This document shows, piece after piece, positions 33,801 to 45,300 of a stretch of DNA of 64,000 nt. Position numbers and translations under genes: made by a program. Source of the DNA: Leptodontidium sp. MPI-SDFR-AT-0119 (lineage: Eukaryota; Ascomycota; Leotiomycetes; Helotiales; Leptodontidiaceae); contig JAHLEZ010000032.1 of NCBI GenBank assembly GCA_020726505.1, forward strand, positions 248,001 to 312,000, read 5' to 3'. The notes under the pieces were generated by a model. It worked only from the letters and a program-made list of their open reading frames with translations, ran no database searches and had not been told where the DNA came from. Numbering within the stretch: the stretch's first letter is position 1; every line of letters begins with the position of its first letter.

Positions 33801-35424
33801 ATGGCGCCTTCACGAACAGACAACCCTCTCCCCAGTTTCAGCCAGACAAGCATCGCGGATGAGCCATACAGAGGCCGGCCGAGAAACATCGAGAACATCA
33901 ATGCCATCAATTTCGACAAAGCTCTTCAACCTAAGGATTACTGTATTCTTGGGACACATCCTGATTCCAAGATCCTCTTCACAGACGTCAACATCCTCGA
34001 TTCTACTGGTCGAGAACCATACCATGGTGATGTTCTCATCGAAGGCGAGAGAATCAGTAAGGTCGGGGTTGTGCCTAACATCGAGAACTTGAAAAAAGAC
34101 CCCAAAGTTAGGGTGTTCCATGGACGTGGAAGGACTCTGATGAGTGGTCTCGGTGATGCCCATACTCACTTCACTTGGAATGGAGGCGACTTGAATCGCT
34201 TGGGTGAGCTTGGTGTCGAGGAGCATGTTCTCCTCACAGCAAGGAGTGCTCAATGCTATATTGATTCAGGATATACCATGTATGATAGATTTTTAGTTTC
34301 AAAGATATTTGCTAACCTATTCAGGTGCTTTGGAGCGGCATCCGCAAAGGAGAGGCTGGACATTGTCATCCGCGATGCGATCAATGCTGGCGATATCCCA
34401 GGACCTCGATATCTCGCAAACGGGAAGGAAATGGCTCGGAGAGATGGAGATCTTGTTGCTGGCATCACCGCATATGCCGACGGACCGGACGAGATGCGAG
34501 AAGTCATTCGACACCATGTGAACCTTGGTGTAGATCAGATCAAGTTAAGCATGAGTGGTGAAGAGGTATGTGCCAATTTCTGTGATAGGGATTCATTCTG
34601 ACTTCCTCAGATTACAGAAATCCGATCAGCCCAGGACTGCTACTTCACAGACGAGGAAACAGCAGCATGCGTAGATGAAGCACATGGACTTGGTAAAAGA
34701 TTATGTGCTCATGCCCGAGCTCGAGATTCGGTCAAGATGTGCGTGAGACATGGCGTGGATGTCATTTACCATGCTTCGTATATTGATGACGAAGGAATGG
34801 ATATGCTGGAGGCTAAGAAGACAAAACATGTTGTCGCACCCGGGATCAACTGGCTGATAGCTACTCGTAAAGTGTCCCGCTTATTATTTCAAAGTTCTTG
34901 CTGACAAGTCAGTGAATGATGCCGCTGCTTTTGGATACCCTAAGGAAAAAGCAGAACAAGTTGGCTACAAGAAAGAACTTGATGCTGCAATCCGTGGCCT
35001 TCGAGAGATGCACAAGCGAGGCATCACTGTACTTCCAGGTGGCGATTACGGATTTGCTTGGACTCCTCATGGCACTTATGCAAGGGACCTCGACCATTTC
35101 GTTAAGCTGCTTGGTTTCACACCTATGGAGTCCCTCATTGCTGCCACAGCAGGAGTTGCGAAGCTGTTCATGAGGGAGAATGAGCTTGGTAAGATCCAAG
35201 AGGGATTCTACGGGGATTGTATTTTGGTTGATGGCAATCCACTCGAAGATATCACTGTCTTGCAGGACCATGACAAGTTGAATGTAATTGTCATTAATGG
35301 AAGGGTGCACAAGGCTGGAAGAAAGGAGTATATTGCTCCACCTGTGGCAGGGCAGGACAGCAATAGCTATCCGATTGTGCCTGACTTTCCAGAAGTCAAG
35401 AAGGAGATGCAGAAGAACTACTAG
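33801..35424 (+). CDS. Metal-dependent amidohydrolase (imidazolonepropionase/prolidase-like)
   Basis: Four exons (33801-34279, 34325-34565, 34611-34866, 34913-35424; introns 45-46 bp) give 495 residues. The first ATG of the frame is at 33801; upstream codons open only with GTG. All ligands of a binuclear subtype I amidohydrolase are visible: His121 and His123 in DAHTHF, Lys233 in DQIKLS (candidate carbamylated Lys), His274 in CAHARA, His294 in IYHASYID, and Asp370 in PGGDYGF. The C-terminal strand (FYGDCILVDGNPLEDI) is typical. Close fungal relatives include ochratoxinase-type and prolidase-type amide hydrolases. The substrate is probably an amide or cyclic amide and is unknown. No signal peptide is seen. 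Confidence 0.88.
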
Positions 35425-35753
35425 AAATCAAAGTACTGTTCAGAATCAGTGTATCTCAAGTCAGAGTGAATCGTCAGAATCTGAGGAGAGCCAAAGCCAG
35501 GTAAATTATTGTACAGGAATATGCTTCATTTATTTGAGCGAGAAACACAGCCGAACGACATGATTAATACAGAAAGTCAAGAATCAAGATCAAATGATAT
35601 GAGCACCTTCGGGGACAGCAGCAACCAAAACCGTAGTGATTTCCTTTCAAACTTAAGCTTGCATCCTCTTCCTCTCAGTGCTCGTAAGCATGGGAGCCCA
35701 CATTCTGTATTCCAATCAGTCCGCACTATCTCATTATTCAGACAAACAGGTGC
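35425..35753. other. Intergenic between convergent genes
   Basis: About 330 bp of 3' flank between the amidohydrolase and the dehydrogenase pseudogene. Nothing else was recognised. Confidence 0.5.
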
Positions 35754-36560
35754 TTAAACAGCATATCCATCTTTCGTCAGCATAGGATTTCTGAACGTAC
35801 CATGTTGATCCAGCATCGTGGTTGCAATCAGAAAAAGGGATCCCGCACCCACATCAGCCGGGTTGGACAGGACGGACATGACTACCGCTTCTACGATCTT
35901 GAAGAAGAAGCCTTTGCTGGCGAAGTCCCACGCGATGTTCGTTCTGGTCATGCCTGCGTAGATGATATTGACAATTAGGGATGGGCTAGAGTTTGTGGTT
36001 AGCCCGTGCAACGGTGCAATTTAGGATGTTGTTGAAATGTGATCGGGAATCTCACCTTCCATTCTCATCGACAGCCAACTTGACAAGTTCCAAGGCACCG
36101 TAATGGAACAGCAATTTCGAGATGGCGTAGTTGTGCACGCCCGAGACGAAGTCATACTGTCTAGTCAGTGATATTCGTGAGGGAAGGAAACAAGCGACTC
36201 ACGAGGAGAATAATGTCAAATCTTCTTGACAGAAATATAAAGCTCCCTCACGAAGGTCTTAACACCTGCAAAAGTATCCACGTCCAGGACCATCACACGC
36301 ATGATATTTTTCTTCGCCGTTCTCGTCTCGATGTCTAATTTCGCTTCATTGCCCTTAGAAAAGAATCCTCGCTGTGATAATCACGGATGCCGCACCGAGA
36401 TTGACATAATGAATTGCGATTTCAAGACCTAGTCTACTAGTCCCTCCTGTAATGAGAACAGTTTGACATTCCAACGAGAGAGAAGTAGGAAAGATGTCGT
36501 CCGTATTGGTTTTGGAGCCGAGTAAGAATGTCGCGATACCGAGCCAGAGAGCGAGGAAAC
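35754..36560 (-). pseudogene. Short-chain dehydrogenase/reductase pseudogene
   Basis: Remnants of an SDR in more than one frame. The N-terminus has an anchor-like segment and the cofactor motif VLITGGTSRLGLEIA (Gly to Arg in TGGTSxLG). IAIHYVNLGAASVIITAR follows, then a frameshift near 36355 before NEAKLDIETRTAKK. After VKKI comes a stop, and a block that should hold the NAG motif is missing. The catalytic Tyr-x-x-x-Lys survives in NYAISKLL near 36125. The C-terminal part (MTRTNIAWDFASKGFFFKIV, then DQHGTFRNPMLTKDGYAV) ends at 35754. It is at the edge of the catabolic block and may be a lost member of it. Confidence 0.78.
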
Positions 36561-37267
36561 CTATTGTTAGTAAAGAGATTCAAGATTAGTGGTGGACAGT
36601 AGACGGAGAGATAACCTATAGATATGAGAGTGACTGCAATCTACTCAGGACATCGCGGTGTAGGAATCAAACCAAAGCTGCAAGTTTGTGGCTCAATGTT
36701 AAGCCGGTGCCTGCGTTTGATCTTACTATCCATATTATAGGCCTTTTGTTGAAGGGTGCAGTAAGTGGCTGCTTACGAAACTGAGGCTCGTGCTCGGTGC
36801 CCAGTTTCGATACAAGGTGAGACTAGAGTCTGCATCGACAGTAGGCTCGCGTTGATATTCCACGCCAGGGGGGATGCCGCTGCTTCATATGGGGCCTGTA
36901 TGTCTGGATGTAAGGGTGCTCCATCTAGCGATTAGAAGCAAGCATGTATTGCCGGCCTTGAAGGCCTTGCTGGTCTGTGGCAGGAATCACAAGGTACAAG
37001 CAATTACTCGATCTCGGATTACCAGACGAGAGCGATGCCAAAACACATGTCACATTCTCACAGCGGGAAGTTTGAACATGATGCAAAGTGTCAGAAGACA
37101 AAAAGGCGCAGAGTGGTATATTTGCGGCACAAACAGCATCGAAACAAAATCAAGATCAAGTAAGACAAATCCAATGCAGAAATCCAGACCCAGATGCCAA
37201 CACAAAACATATACCGCCAACTCCGGAAAATGCAACATGTACAGTACAATACGGCGAAACAAACAAT
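36561..37267. other. Intergenic, nothing recognised
   Basis: Upstream flank of the SDR pseudogene and 3' flank of the channel gene. A plus-strand open frame at 36874-37407 (177 codons) has a GC-poor, Arg/Ser/Thr-rich product without family features and runs antisense into the channel gene. It was not accepted. Confidence 0.4.
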
Positions 37268-40200
37268 TTACAGCGAACTTCCCTTCGATATATACGGTCT
37301 CAGGATCTCGGCTTCGGGTGTATGCTTGTTCTCGACATACTCTGCAGGTCCATCTCGTCTCTCTCCACTTCTCCCTCTGTCAATCGTTGCGAAATCGACC
37401 TCGCTAGTGGATCGGGGGAGACCTTTTCGTTTCTTCGGTGCCGGCTTCTCCTTCTCCTTACCTTTTCCTTTGTCTTTCTTGTAGTCCACGCTCTCGTTCT
37501 CCACCGAGCTATTACCGGCAGTCCGCATGCCTCTGAACTCTTTCACAACTTCTGCGAAGCCTTCCTCCAAGGTCTTCATACGGGCAAGCATCAATCGTCC
37601 CATCATCCTCTCCGTTTCCGCTTCCTTGCTTCGACTCCGTTGGAAAGCTTTTAATCCGCCGGTCGCCATGGCCATCTGGGTCGCGAACGAACTTGGTACG
37701 GCGCCTAACATGCCTGGGCCATTATTTTCGAGTCCCATATCCGACATACCCATATCAAGACTTGATCTCCTGTGCCTGATCTGCCTGGTTCTGGTCGCAT
37801 TGCCAGTGAGCTGAGAGTCTAAGTTGAAGTTCGGTACGGATTGAAAGTTTTGTCGGCCTGGGAGGATTGGTCGAGGTTTTGCTTTGGGGAGTGCGTGGAC
37901 CTGCTTCGGCGTTTGGTGACCACTGAGGCCGGTAGGTGTATGCGTGCCTGTGTTGGTGGTTGAACGGTACTTTGCCGTCAAAGGTCGGGACTTTGGAGGC
38001 GATGCCGAGGATTGACTGTCTTCAATTGGATTGAAAAGAATTGTCCCAGTTGACATCGTCCGATTATGCGAGCGACGTTGTTGAGGCGGAGAAGTCCTTG
38101 GTGGGACTAGGTGTTTTCTTGATGAAGCAGCAGATGATGAGAGTGGAGGTGGTAGTTGTGTAGAAAAGTAACCTTCACCCTCGTCCTCCTTGTGTGATGT
38201 CGCTCCATGACTTCTAGATCGGGTAGTCTGCTTCTCCAACTCTTCTCCATCGTGCGTATTCAGCTCATCATCTCCATCATCCTCCGACTCTTGGGCATCC
38301 TCATTCCTCGTGTCAGTGCCGTAGTCATGGAATCCATTTCTCGACATGAACTCTGCTGGGTCACTGGCCACAGATCTTGTACCAGAGATACCCCGTTGCC
38401 TCAACAGAGTAGCCTTCCTTGCTTTCCGTCTCATCTCAAGCCGGTCGACAATGGAGCGATCCTGCTCTTGCGGTGGACTTGCATCCACTCCTTCCTCCAT
38501 CCAATTGTTTACTACACTATGGGTCTGTCTTTCTTCAAAGTGCTTGCGACCTGACCGTAACGTCTCGGGTCGCGGGGCAAGTCTGAATACCTCATCAAGA
38601 GCATTTTCATTTTGGTAAGCAGCAACAGATCCTTGGCGCATCCGAACGCTTGGGCTGAACAATGCCATCTTTGCATCGTGGAAAGATACAAGTCTCTTTC
38701 GGCCGCGATGTGTGTTTTCGACGAGATCCATAGGCTCAAAAACAGAGCGAGCGAGGAACACCTTCTCGTAGGCGTAGATTGTGAAGAGCAGTGGGAAATG
38801 TGTGACTTTGATAACAGTCCTATTGGCTTTGATGAAGGATCGGAATGGAAGGACGAATCTCAAGGGTGTCAAAAGCCATGCAAAGATGTTGCTGGGAGCT
38901 GGATTACTCGATAATTAGCATCGATCTGCTTGGAAAATTACATGACAAACTGCAACCAGAAGCAAGTGGATGAGAAAGACTTACCGACGTAGGAGAATAG
39001 GGCATCATTCTTGACCATGCTAATTGTATTCACAGCAAAGACAAATTGATGCTCCTGATCAGCATTCGAGACAATCGCCATGAAAGAGTTGGTGAGAACT
39101 GTGATCAAGATTGTGACAACCAGGAAGTGACAGATGAACAAGAACAAGACCAAGAGTGCCTTCCCGAGTGGATTGTACGTTGGCCAGGCTTCCCAAGCAG
39201 CAGGAGTGAAACCCATCAAGATCTGAAAAATCTTGTACGCGACACCAGCGGCATCATACTCATCTTCTCCAAATGACAGAGTGAAGGCAACGAAGAAGCC
39301 ACTGCAAGCAATGAGAATCAAGACAAACACTGCCACTAGATCGACCGCCATAAGCCGGAAAGCGATCAACAACTGAGAGAAATATCGATAATGATCCAGG
39401 ACACTGAACAGCCGAGGGAAGAGGAGGACGGCGTTCGTGGCAAGTACATCGTATGCCATGCTATTCCACTGATGCCGTCCAGCGCCAACGAGAAGAACCC
39501 CATACAGCCGCATGCAGTAGTATATTGAGAGCAGGAAAAGAATACCCAAATCAAAGGCATTCCAAAAGCTCATGATATAGAGACCGAATCCTTGTTCGTT
39601 GAATCCCACAACTTCGTCCAACATGAACCCCGCACTCCAGAACCAGAAGACAACCTCGAGTGTAGTGATTTCCATGGATCGTTGTGCGAGGACTGCAACG
39701 AAAAGACACAGCAATATAAACAAGGAGCAGGTGGAGAAGAATTGCCGGTAGCGAGGAACTCTCAATCTCGAAAGCTTGAACAGAGAGGCATCTCTTGGAT
39801 CGTAGAGAGTGACAGTCCTCCTCGATTGAACTGCCTGCTCTTGATGATGCAGAACCGGCTTGTTTGGAGATTTAGGCGAGTGCATTGATCCATACCCACC
39901 CTGCTGGTCAGATATCTTGATCAGTGGTGTACTCCCATCAGTTCCCCGTCTCGGTTCCGGTTCTTGCACTGGTGTTGGAGGTTGTTTTCTGTGGAGATTA
40001 TCTGCAGCGGAATGGAAGACAATAGTGCCGGCCCAGATAGCCTCCAATTGCTGCACCACCAGAGGGTGTGCGAGGAATCGTTTGGCAGATGCTCTAATGG
40101 CAACTTCCAAGGTCGAGATTCGGGCAGCAGCTGGTCTGGGTTTGGGTCCTCCATTTTGTCCTGATGTGACCATAACAGGTGTAGCTAGTCCCTGGAGAGG

Positions 40201-40897
40201 AAAGAAATCGTATGATAGGGCATCAATCAGCTCCCGGGTATTGTACTCCTTCAATAATTTGATTGCGATCAACTCGCACACCATAGCCCTTGTGCGGCTA
40301 GTGCCAGCGTTTCCTGGATTTGCCTGACTCTCCTTCTGGAATTGCAGACAGTTCGCCATCAACGCATATAAGGTCGCTCGAGAGAAATGGGATGTTCGTA
40401 TCTGTTGCTGCATCGGTTTGACGAGGAATTGGGAGACTTGGGGCGATCGAAGTTGATCCCAGGTCAGAGTGGTTTCGGTTCTTGGTACGACAATGATCCG
40501 AATCGCATGCGTGAGGTTATATACTGGTAGGGCATCTGTAGAAGAAGAATCGGAGTCAGCAGATGATCATTGTTAACGGTAATGCTGCAGAGTTCGAGGG
40601 ACAATGCTCTGTAGAAAGAGGGCAGATAAATAATAGGAAATGCCAACCTAGATGCGCCGCAGAGAAGATTGGCAGAAGAGGCGAATTCGAATCCCCATCT
40701 TCGCCCTCCTCCCCCTCTGTCATATCCTCTTCTCCTTCGTCGCCCTCATCATTCTCCTCGTCATCATCTGTATGTTCGTCCTCTTCGTCGTCCTCAGTGA
40801 AGTCTGCGGCGGCATGTCCAGCATATGGAGAAGAGAAGATTGGTGTTTCTTCAACGCGTCGACGAGCTCTCTTGGGCCGAAGTAAGGAAGACAGCAT
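37268..40897 (-). CDS. YVC1: YVC1-type vacuolar TRP calcium channel
   Basis: Three exons (40897-40648, 40535-38985, 38898-37268; introns of 112 and 86 bp) give 1,143 residues. The N-terminus is basic and then strongly acidic (residues 25-70, Asp/Glu runs). The conserved cytosolic block follows: LPVYNLTHAIR, TTLTWDQLRSPQVSQFLVKP, SHFSRATLYALMANCLQF. The transmembrane/pore region lies around residues 300-560, with segments such as LFILLCLFVAVLA, LGILFLLSIYYC, LVAVFVLILIACSGFFVAF and LVLFLFICHFLVVTILITVL. The last exon continues with APSNIFAWLLTPLRFVLPF and then a tail of about 450 residues, polar and probably disordered. Yeast Yvc1 releases Ca2+ from the vacuole on osmotic shock. I start at ATG 40897, since the upstream frame opens with TTG. 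The first donor (GTTGGC) is weak. Confidence 0.9.
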
Positions 40898-42389
40898 ATT
40901 CGCAGAAGCGATGGATCGGACCTTCCTCCAATACTTTCCTGGCCTTCTTGCCCGCAAAGAATCAACGACGATGGATGCTGTGGTGGTGAGAGGAAGAAGC
41001 TGGCATCGCAATCAAAACAAGGTGGCACAGACAGTTTGGTGGGTGGATGGGAGTAAGTAAATAAAACTACGGGAAATAAATATGGGGGGTACAGGGTTAT
41101 CCTCGGTCTTCCCGATCCGATCACCAAGATATTTAAGTATTCCCTCACACCGCTGGGGAGAAGATGGGAATAGCCTCATAAATGACCTGGACGAGATCAA
41201 TGGCTTATCGCAGAAGGCGGGCACATGATGATGCAGATAATGCACAAAGTGGATGACGGAGTTGTAGAGGATGCAGCCATCTTGGAATCGAAGCAAGGCC
41301 AGCCCAGCCAGCTTTGCGGAGTGCAGCAAAGACTGGCCGATCTGAGAGCTTCGCAGCCAATCATTCCGGTCGTGCAGCTCCCCATCGCTCACCGCCAGCA
41401 CCGCCAGCACCGCCATAAATAGGTAGAGATAATGAGTACCTATCAACTGACTCGAGGTATGTAAGGAATGATGAAGATATACTTGGAAGAGGGGCTGCGG
41501 CGGTATTTGAGGAGGATGCAGGATGCAACTGAATATTAAGTAAGGTGGCTCTGATTTTCTCCACCCCCCTGTTGCTGCCACATCCACTTCTCTCTCAAGC
41601 TCAGATGTCTCCTCACAAGATGTGAAGATATCCCAACCCCGCTTCGGCTCGCTAATGTAAAGAGATAAACAGGAAGAATCGTTGATACTTTGAAAACAAA
41701 CATTGTGAAGCCCCCTTGATAGCTCGCGTGGTTCTCCATCCCCCACCGCATTGCATTGCTAATTAATAGCTGCAGAAAATACCTAGCCACCCACGAAGCA
41801 ATCAGCGTTGGATATTATACTTTCATTCACTGCATCCATCTTGTCTTCTGAATCTCAACTGTTTAACACAACAGAAGTACAATTGAACTACCTACACAGC
41901 GAACCAAGTCATGCATTGAGTTTCTATATATTATAATTATGATTATAATAATAATTCCCTGCCTGAGTCCTTCCTTCACCTCTCGCTACGGACTTCTACC
42001 AGCCTTTCCTTTCCTTTCACCACAACCTTACTTACCTAATCACAGCCTTTGACTTGACCATGCGCCCCTATGATTGGCCACAATCAAATCTGCAGGCACA
42101 AGTGAATCAAATCGGCACTGACGCAAGCCTAAGCCAATCACAGCTTACCTACCCAACGAGAAGACGACCCCGCCGGCGGAGGATGAACATTTTTCCCGCC
42201 CGCTCTAATTTTTTTTCTACCAAGCAAGCCAGACGCGCCTCGAGTCAAAACTTCATTTTCTTTCTTTCTTTTACATATTTCCTTTTCCCTCTCCTACCGC
42301 CTCATTGTTCTGGATCTCTCTCACGACAGCTCCCAATCCCGCCAAGGGCACTTCGAAGTCCTCGCACTTTTCCAGGACATTCAATCACC
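40898..42389. promoter_or_regulatory. Divergent promoter region, YVC1-type / URA2-type genes
   Basis: This is 1.49 kb between divergent housekeeping genes. It includes a short tandem repeat (CACCGCCAG, about three units, near 41391-41415), a pyrimidine-rich tract near 41990-42020 and an AT-rich stretch near 41927-41957. A 244-codon minus-strand frame at 41012-41746 starts with GTG and was not accepted. In-frame ATGs at 42060 and 42183 precede the chosen start of the pyrimidine gene. Confidence 0.5.
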
Positions 42390-45300
42390 ATGCCGGCCCA
42401 ATACCGCCCAGTGACCGCCCAGCTGGATGGGGATGCCCTCATGGCTCTGGAGCTTCAGGATGGCTCCGTTTACCAAGGCTACAGCTTTGGCGCAGACGGG
42501 AAGAGCATTGCTGGAGAATTGGTCTTCCAGACGGGTATGGTAGGCTACCCTGAGTCCATTACAGACCCCTCCTACCGCGGCCAAATCCTGGTCATTACCT
42601 TCCCTCTTGTCGGCAACTATGGTGTTCCCTCAAGAGAAACAATGGATGAGCTTCTCAAGGATCTGCCTGCACATTTCGAGGCCTCCCAGATACACATTGC
42701 TGGACTGGTTACCGCTTCCTACGCGGGAGAGGACTACTCCCATTACTTGGCAACATCGTCTCTTGGTACATGGCTGAAGGAGCAAGGAGTACCAGCCATC
42801 TACGGTGTTGATACTCGAGCATTGACGAAGCGAATCCGAGAGGAGGGAAGCATGCTGGGTCGTCTTCTGGCGGAGAAGAAGGATCTGGCGAAGGGACACT
42901 CCAATGGATTGACCAATGGCACATCTTCGACCGGGATTGGCGAGAACTGGAGGGCTTCTTTCGAGACAATTGACTGGGTAAATCCTAATGCACAAAACTT
43001 GGTTGCGGATGGTAAGATTACCCTTCAATGTTCAAGTCCCTGAAACGACAATGAGTGGCATTGGAAGTCTTCGGGGCTAACATTGTTGCTTTTACAGTTT
43101 CGATCCGAAAACCAAAATTGTATACGCCCGCCCCCTCCACAGCTCTCAAGCACCCATCTGGACGCCCAATACGAATATTGTGTCTGGATGTTGGTCTGAA
43201 ATACAACCAATTGAGATGTCTTCTACGCAGAGGAGTTGAAGTTCTGGTCTGCCCTTGGGATTACGACTTTCCAACTCTTGCTGGCAAAGATTACGATGGT
43301 CTCTTCATCTCCAATGGTCCTGGTGATCCAGCCATGATGTCAAAGACGGTAAAGCACATTTCAACGGCAATGGCAGAGAACAGAACACCAATTTTCGGTA
43401 TCTGCTTGGGACATCAATTGCTGGCTAGAGCTGCTGGTGCAAATACCCTCAAGATGAAGTTCGGAAACCGTGGGCACAACATCCCTTGTACCAACATGGT
43501 GACTGGAAAATGTCATATCACATCCCAGAACCATGGTTTCGCAGTTGATGCGGATACTCTGCCAAACGATTGGTCCGAATTGTTTGTCAACGCAAATGAT
43601 GGCAGTAACGAAGGAATTCGCCACACCAGCAGACCATACTTCAGTGTGCAATTCCATCCAGAGAGCACTCCTGGACCATGCGATACAGAGTTCCTGTTTG
43701 ATGTCTTCATTCAGACAGTGGTCAGCACCCTAAAAGACACCCAGCTGCTTCTAGAGCCAGTTCACTTCCCAGGAGGAGATGCCGAGGAGAACGCCAGATT
43801 GAATCCCAAGGTCGATGTCAAGAAGGTTCTTGTCTTGGGTTCTGGTGGACTGAGTATTGGCCAAGCAGGAGAGTTTGATTACTCTGGAAGTCAGGCCATC
43901 AAGGCTTTGAAGGAGGAGGGCATTTACACTGTCTTGATCAACCCCAACATCGCCACTATCCAGACATCGAAGGGATTGGCCGATAAGGTATACTTTCTGC
44001 CTGTCACTGCTGAATTTGTCCGCAAGGTCATTGTTCACGAACGACCTGATGCGATCTACGTTACCTTTGGAGGTCAGACCGCCCTTCAAGTTGGTATTCA
44101 GCTCAGAGATGAGTTTGAAGAACTAGGTGTTAAGGTTCTTGGTACGCCTATTGATACCATTATCACAACCGAGGATCGTGAGTTGTTCGCCCGAAGCATG
44201 GAATCCATTGGCGAGAAGTGCGCCAAATCTGCTTCGGCCAATACAACCGAAGAAGCTATGCGCGCTGTGAAGGACATCGGATTCCCCGTCATTGTACGAG
44301 CCGCATATGCCTTGGGTGGTCTCGGCAGTGGTTTCGCCGACAACGAAAAGGAGTTGATCGCTCTTTGCAACAAGGCATTCGCTGCTAGTCCCCAGGTTCT
44401 GATCGAGCGCAGCATGAAGGGATGGAAGGAAATTGAGTATGAGGTCGTTCGTGATTGCAGAGACAACTGCATCACAGTTTGTAACATGGAGAACTTTGAC
44501 CCTCTCGGAATTCACACTGGAGACTCCATTGTCGTTGCACCTTCTCAGACATTATCGGATGAAGACTACAACATGCTGCGAACCACCGCAGTCAATGTCA
44601 TTCGCCATCTCGGGGTTGTTGGAGAGTGCAACATCCAATATGCCCTCAACCCCTTCTCCAAGGAATACTGCATTATCGAGGTCAATGCTCGTTTGTCTCG
44701 TTCCTCGGCACTTGCGTCCAAGGCCACTGGGTATCCTTTGGCTTTCATCGCTGCCAAGCTTGGTCTGGGCATTCCTCTCAACGAGATATCCAACTCCGTC
44801 ACCAAAGTCACTTGTGCTTGCTTCGAGCCTTCTTTGGATTATGTAGTTGTGAAGATGCCAAGATGGGACTTGAAGAAGTTCACTCGTGTCTCTACTCAGC
44901 TCGGATCCTCGATGAAGAGTGTTGGTGAAGTCATGAGTATCGGTCGGACATTCGAGGAAGCCATCCAGAAAGCTATCCGAGCTATCGATTTCCACAATCT
45001 TGGATTCAACGATACGAAAGCTCTCATGTCCATTGATGATGAGCTTCAAACCCCATCTGATCAACGTCTATTCGCCATTGCAAATGCCATGCACGCGGGG
45101 TACACCGTCGACAAGATATATGAGATGACCAAGATTGACAAATGGTTCTTGAGCAGACTAAAGGGTCTCAACGACTTCGGAGCCAAGATGAGAACTTTCA
45201 ATGCCAACACCATTACGACCAATCTGCTTCGCCAAGCCAAGCAGTTGGGTTTCTGTGATCGTCAATTGGCGAAGTTTTGGTCTTCCAACGAGTTGGCAGT

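Noticed and set aside
36874..37407. 177-codon plus-strand open frame
   Set aside because: It overlaps the coding end of the channel gene antisense, is rich in Arg/Ser/Thr/His, and has no recognisable domain.
41012..41746. 244-codon minus-strand open frame between the YVC1-type and URA2-type genes
   Set aside because: It opens with GTG, has His/Ser/Leu-rich composition without domains, and occupies the divergent promoter and 5' UTR area of two conserved genes.
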